Part shown: positions 4,393-7,767 of the stretch, in pieces | How the letters are laid out: each line of letters starts with the position of its first letter | How positions within the stretch are numbered: the stretch's first letter is position 1 | Assembly: GCA_023480605.1 (NCBI GenBank) | Contig: JAMCWS010000263.1 | Span: forward strand, 1-7,767 | Length of the DNA stretch: 7,767 nt | Source: a bacterium | Lineage (GTDB): Bacteria; Sumerlaeota; Sumerlaeia; MVZB01 | Direction of reading: 5' to 3' | Notes under the pieces: model-generated | What the model was told of the DNA's origin: nothing | Databases searched by the model: none | What the model saw: only the letters and a program-made list of their open reading frames with translations | Translations under genes and position numbers: made by a program

Positions 4393-6684
4393 ATGCGCCG
4401 CCCCATGCCCATTTCATCCTGGTGGTTCCAGGGCGCCATCTTGACCTACCTGGTTGGCTTCGCCGTTCTCGGCGTCCTGACTTACCTGGTTTACCAGGAC
4501 CAGCCGCCCATTCCCGGACGGGTGATTGCCGCCGATGGTCAGCCGCTTTTCACGCGCGCCGATATCCTGGCCGGCATGAATGTGTTCGAGCGCCACGGCC
4601 TCATGGAATACGGCACCATTTACGGCCACGGGGCCTACCTCGGCCCCGACTTCACCGCCGATTACCTGCACCGGTCGGCGCTCCACATGATCGACCGTTA
4701 CGGAATGCAGCCCCAGCCGGGCGAATCGGCCGGCGACCGCGTGGCGCGCGAATTGCATGAAAACCATTACGATCCGAAAACCGACACGCTGACTTGGCCG
4801 GCCGCCCAGGCCGAGGCGTTCCGCGACCTCGAACGGTATTACCTGAATCTGTTCAACCAGGAGAGGACCGCGGGCGGGATTCAGGCCCGGCTGATCAGCG
4901 ATCCCCAGGCGATTCACCAACTCACCGCCTTTTTTGCCTGGACCGCCTGGACGGCCACGGCCACGCGTCCCGGCCAGGCCTATTCCTACACCAACAACTG
5001 GCCGCCCGAGCCGCTGGCCGGCAATCGCGTCACCGGAGACGCCATCGCCTGGAGCGCCATCTCGATCATCGGGCTGCTCGGGGGCACGGGCCTTATTCTG
5101 TTTTTCTTCGGACGTTACGACTGGCTCGGCTGGACCGACGAGCGACGCCCCGTCCGCTTCCTACCGGTGGACAAGGTCGCCCTCACGCCCGCCCAGCGCG
5201 CCGTGGTCGGCTTCCTGCTGGTCAGTTCGCTGCTGTTTCTGATCCAGACGCTGGTGGGCGGCCTCGTGGCCCATTACCGCGCCGAACCCAACGGTTTCTA
5301 CGGCATCGACTTTTCGAAATACCTGCCCTATAACATCGCGCGCACCTGGCACCTTCAATTGGCTATCTTCTGGGTTTCGGCCTCTTACCTGGCCACGGGC
5401 ATCTTCATCGCCCCGCTCATCAGCAGCCGCGAGCCGCGCGGCCAGGCCGGCCTGTCGATCCTGCTGCTTGCCGCGGTCGCCATCGTCGTGTTCGGCAGCC
5501 TGGCCGGCGAATACGCCAGCGTCCGCGGCTGGCTCGGCGCCGGTCGCGCGTGGTTCTGGGTCGGCCATCAGGGCTGGGAATACATCGACCTGGGCCGCCT
5601 CTGGCAAATCCTGCTGGTGGTCGGCCTCTTGCTCTGGGTCTTTATCCTGGGTCGCGGTCTGCGCGCCTCGATGGCCGAGACGACGCTGGGCAACATGCCC
5701 TGGCTCCTCTTCTACGCGGCCCTGGCCATCCCGGCCTTTTACGCCGTCGGCCTGATGGCCAGTCCCAACCGCGGCTTCGTGCTCAACGACTTCTGGCGTT
5801 TCTGGGTTGTCCATCTGTGGGTGGAAGACTTCCTTGAATTGTTCACCACGGTCGTCGTCGCCTACATGTTCGTCCTGCTCGGCATGGTGCGCGAGAAAAC
5901 GGCCGTCCGCGTGATCTACCTCGACATCATCCTCTATTCGGTCGGCGGCGTCATCGGCACGATGCATCATCTTTATTTCAGCGGTACGCCGGTGGCCCAC
6001 ATGGCGCTGGGGGCGACCTTCTCGGCGATGGAAGTCATTCCCCTGATGCTCCTGACGCTCGAGGCCTGGGGTTTCATGAAGTCGGGTCAAAAGTCACTGG
6101 TCGAGGGCGAACACCTCCATCGCTGGGCGGTCTGGTTCCTGGTGGCCGTTGGCGTGTGGAACTTCATCGGCGCCGGCGTCTTCGGCTTCCTCATCAACCT
6201 GCCGATCGTCAGCTATTACGAGATCGGCACCAACCTGACGGCCAATCACGGCCACCTGGCGATGATGGGGGTTTACGGCATGTTGGCCGTTGGCCTGTTG
6301 CTGTTCTGCCTGCGCTACCTCACCCGCCCCGACAAGTGGAGCGACGGTGCGGCTGCTTGTTCCTTCTGGTCGCTCAACATCGGCCTGGCCTGGATGGCGT
6401 TCGCCAACCTGTTCCCGGTCGGCATCGTCCAGCTCCACGACGCCCTGTCGGAGAGTTACTGGCACGCGCGCAGCCTGAGCTTCATTGAGCTTCGCTGGGT
6501 GAACCTTCTGGAATGGGCGCGCTTGCCGGGCGACGCGCTCTTCATCGTCGGCGGCGCCATGCCGCTTCTCTGGCTTTGTTGGCGCGCGGTGCGCTACCCG
6601 AATCCCAACGCGAACCGCACTCCGGAAACACCTCAGCCGATGAAGCTGTTTATGGAAGGGGGCGCCGCGGCCGATTCGGAATGA
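4393..6684 (+). CDS. norZ: Quinol-dependent nitric oxide reductase (qNOR)
   Basis: A 763-residue single-subunit enzyme reducing 2 NO to N2O with electrons from membrane quinol; also called quinol-type norB. Seen: first helix at about 10-35; an extracytoplasmic region (36-240) with HGAYLGPDFTADYLHR and no CxxCH or cysteine, typical of the heme-less cytochrome-c-like domain fused in qNOR; then a heme-copper-oxidase-type multi-helix core. Low-spin heme ligand H320 (RTWHLQ) and C-terminal heme ligands H619 and H621 (NHGHLAMMG) are present. The FeB site is H474, E478 (HLWVE), H525 and H526 (GTMHHLYFSG), with the second glutamate E482. Spacing matches cNOR (H207-E211-H258-H259). Quinol-site residues H294, E298, F302 and D714 match H328/E332/F336/D746 of Geobacillus qNOR. 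This favours a true NO reductase over NO dismutase. No nor accessory or regulator gene is adjacent, so it probably serves NO detoxification or a partial denitrification chain. Confidence 0.96.
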   Translation: MRRPMPISSWWFQGAILTYLVGFAVLGVLTYLVYQDQPPIPGRVIAADGQPLFTRADILAGMNVFERHGLMEYGTIYGHGAYLGPDFTADYLHRSALHMIDRYGMQPQPGESAGDRVARELHENHYDPKTDTLTWPAAQAEAFRDLERYYLNLFNQERTAGGIQARLISDPQAIHQLTAFFAWTAWTATATRPGQAYSYTNNWPPEPLAGNRVTGDAIAWSAISIIGLLGGTGLILFFFGRYDWLGWTDERRPVRFLPVDKVALTPAQRAVVGFLLVSSLLFLIQTLVGGLVAHYRAEPNGFYGIDFSKYLPYNIARTWHLQLAIFWVSASYLATGIFIAPLISSREPRGQAGLSILLLAAVAIVVFGSLAGEYASVRGWLGAGRAWFWVGHQGWEYIDLGRLWQILLVVGLLLWVFILGRGLRASMAETTLGNMPWLLFYAALAIPAFYAVGLMASPNRGFVLNDFWRFWVVHLWVEDFLELFTTVVVAYMFVLLGMVREKTAVRVIYLDIILYSVGGVIGTMHHLYFSGTPVAHMALGATFSAMEVIPLMLLTLEAWGFMKSGQKSLVEGEHLHRWAVWFLVAVGVWNFIGAGVFGFLINLPIVSYYEIGTNLTANHGHLAMMGVYGMLAVGLLLFCLRYLTRPDKWSDGAAACSFWSLNIGLAWMAFANLFPVGIVQLHDALSESYWHARSLSFIELRWVNLLEWARLPGDALFIVGGAMPLLWLCWRAVRYPNPNANRTPETPQPMKLFMEGGAAADSE

Positions 6685-6702
6685 ATCTTAAAAGGTGGTG
6701 CT

Positions 6703-7767
6703 TCAAAGCGGTTCCATCTGAAAGGTCGGCGTGACCGGGCCCGAAAGGTCGTGCAGAACGAGGCCGCGCCCTTCGTCACCCGCCGGCAGGTTGCGATACT
6801 GCTGAACTTGCGACGAGTCCATATAGGCGCGGGTCAGTTTTTCGTGCAGTTCAAGTCGCTTGGCCGCCCAGGCCGGGTTTTTGTAGAGGTCATGCTGTTC
6901 GCGGGGGTCCTCGCGCAAGTTGAACAACTGGCCCTGGCCCGCTTCGTCGATGACCGTGAATCGCCAACCGTCGGCCGTCACGATGCTGCGCACCTGCGCC
7001 TGGGGAGCCTGGACGGTGACGACGTCCCAGCCCTCGTCGCTGCCGACGGCCGCTGCCTCGCCGGCGAACGACTTCCCCTCGACCGGCGGCAGCATCGGCG
7101 CGCCGGCCCATTCGCACAAGGTCGGGAAAATGTCAAGCGACGACGTCAGGCGCGCGCTGGCGCCCCCCTTCTGCACCCCGGCCCCCCAGGCGACGAGAGG
7201 CACCCGGATGCCGGTGTCGTAGTGCTTGACCCCCTTGGTCATGAAGCCGTGGTCGCACATCATGTCGCCGTGGTCGGTCGTGAAACAGATGATCGTGTTG
7301 TCGGCCAGGCCGTTCTCTTCAAGGTATTTCACCAGCCGGCCGATGTTGTCGTCGATCATCCGGATCGAGCCGTGATACAGGGCACGTAATTGCCGCATCG
7401 CCACGGGCGAGAGTTTGTCTGACCCGACGAAGTCGCGTGATTCCTCGAGGATGCGGGATTCGTAGTGAGGCGCGGCCATCGGGATCGGGTCGGGCATGTC
7501 CTCGGGCTTGTACATCGAGGCGTACGGTTCGGAAGGATCGTAGGGGTCGTGCGGGTCGACATAGCTGATGTTGCAGAAAAACGGCCGGTCGGCGTGTTCT
7601 TTCATGTGCCGACGGATGAAGTCGATCCCCAGGTCGGTGAACCACGCCGTTTGCGTCAGTTCGGCCGGCACGGGCGAGGTATACATGAGGCGCCGGGCCG
7701 AGGCCGCGCGGCGGGGCGCCAGCCACTTGGCCGAGGCCGCGTTCATCGCCGGGCGCAGGTTGCGCGT
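6703..7767 (-). CDS. Sulfatase (arylsulfatase/choline-sulfatase-like), C-terminal part, runs off window
   Basis: About 354 residues of a sulfatase of the alkaline-phosphatase superfamily (PF00884, COG3119), which hydrolyses sulfate esters. The frame is still open at the window edge (TRNLRPA precedes the first visible Met at 7746), so this Met is not the start. The N-terminal part, including the C/S-x-P-x-R site that becomes formylglycine, is missing from view. Seen: 'SYVDPHDPYDPSEPY', usual in the family near the substrate pocket; TTDHGD with metal-ligand Asp/His at 7275-7270; then DHGFMTKGVKHYD with the conserved Lys (codon at 7236-7234) and RVPLV; and the common C-terminal 'LFNLREDPREQHDL' element. 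Substrate (glycan, choline or aryl sulfate) cannot be assigned. Secretion cannot be judged without the N-terminus. It converges on norZ, the stop codons being 18 bp apart. Confidence 0.93.
   Translation of the reverse strand, partial: TRNLRPAMNAASAKWLAPRRAASARRLMYTSPVPAELTQTAWFTDLGIDFIRRHMKEHADRPFFCNISYVDPHDPYDPSEPYASMYKPEDMPDPIPMAAPHYESRILEESRDFVGSDKLSPVAMRQLRALYHGSIRMIDDNIGRLVKYLEENGLADNTIICFTTDHGDMMCDHGFMTKGVKHYDTGIRVPLVAWGAGVQKGGASARLTSSLDIFPTLCEWAGAPMLPPVEGKSFAGEAAAVGSDEGWDVVTVQAPQAQVRSIVTADGWRFTVIDEAGQGQLFNLREDPREQHDLYKNPAWAAKRLELHEKLTRAYMDSSQVQQYRNLPAGDEGRGLVLHDLSGPVTPTFQMEPL

Noticed and set aside
4393..6684. Nitric oxide dismutase (NOD) instead of NO reductase
   Set aside because: NOD proteins reportedly lose quinol-site residues and alter the FeB-site ligands. 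Here H294/E298/F302/D714 and H474/E478/H525/H526 are all intact, so qNOR is favoured.
7744..7746. ATG at 7746 as the true start of the sulfatase
   Set aside because: The frame is open to the window edge, and the N-terminal sulfatase signature with the formylglycine site is missing, so the gene must start outside the window.

Overview
This is a GC-rich bacterial chromosomal window. It carries five complete protein genes, one partial gene, and one unusually structured intergenic region of about 600 bp. There are no rRNA or tRNA genes, no CRISPR array, and no transposase or phage gene. The gene set (EI24/CysZ-like membrane protein, Zn-ribbon protein, DprA, quinol-dependent nitric oxide reductase, sulfatase) and the degenerate hexamer repeats between genes suggest a free-living GC-rich Gram-negative lineage, perhaps deltaproteobacteria-like or a candidate phylum. 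That placement is only an impression; nothing here fixes the taxonomy.

Layout, left to right. (1) On the minus strand, an 82-residue DUF2082-type zinc-ribbon protein (923-1171) and an EI24/CysZ-like multi-pass membrane protein (73-882) lie 40 bp apart. They probably form an operon read from a good sigma70-like promoter at about 1314-1342. (2) Positions 1172-1774 separate this operon from a divergent plus-strand gene. The stretch holds the promoters plus strong secondary structure: an 18-bp imperfect hairpin (1403-1458), a perfect 10-bp inverted repeat (1466-1494), and two hexanucleotide repeat arrays (1549-1566 and 1587-1628) that are imperfect inverted copies of each other. (3) On the plus strand, a single-pass membrane protein of unknown function (1775-2836) is followed by dprA (2939-4135), the DNA-processing protein of natural transformation. 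(4) A 257-bp AT-richer spacer precedes norZ (4393-6684). This is a full-length quinol-dependent nitric oxide reductase with the iron-site, heme and quinol-site residues all in place. (5) Only 18 bp beyond norZ, a convergent minus-strand sulfatase (6703 to the window edge) ends. Its N-terminus, including the formylglycine site, lies outside the window.

The genes do not form one pathway. They look like separate transcription units: a small membrane/Zn-ribbon operon, an unknown membrane protein with dprA, a stand-alone NO detoxification or respiration enzyme, and a sulfatase. I did not find a convincing new multi-gene system. The item most worth follow-up is the structured repeat region at 1403-1628.
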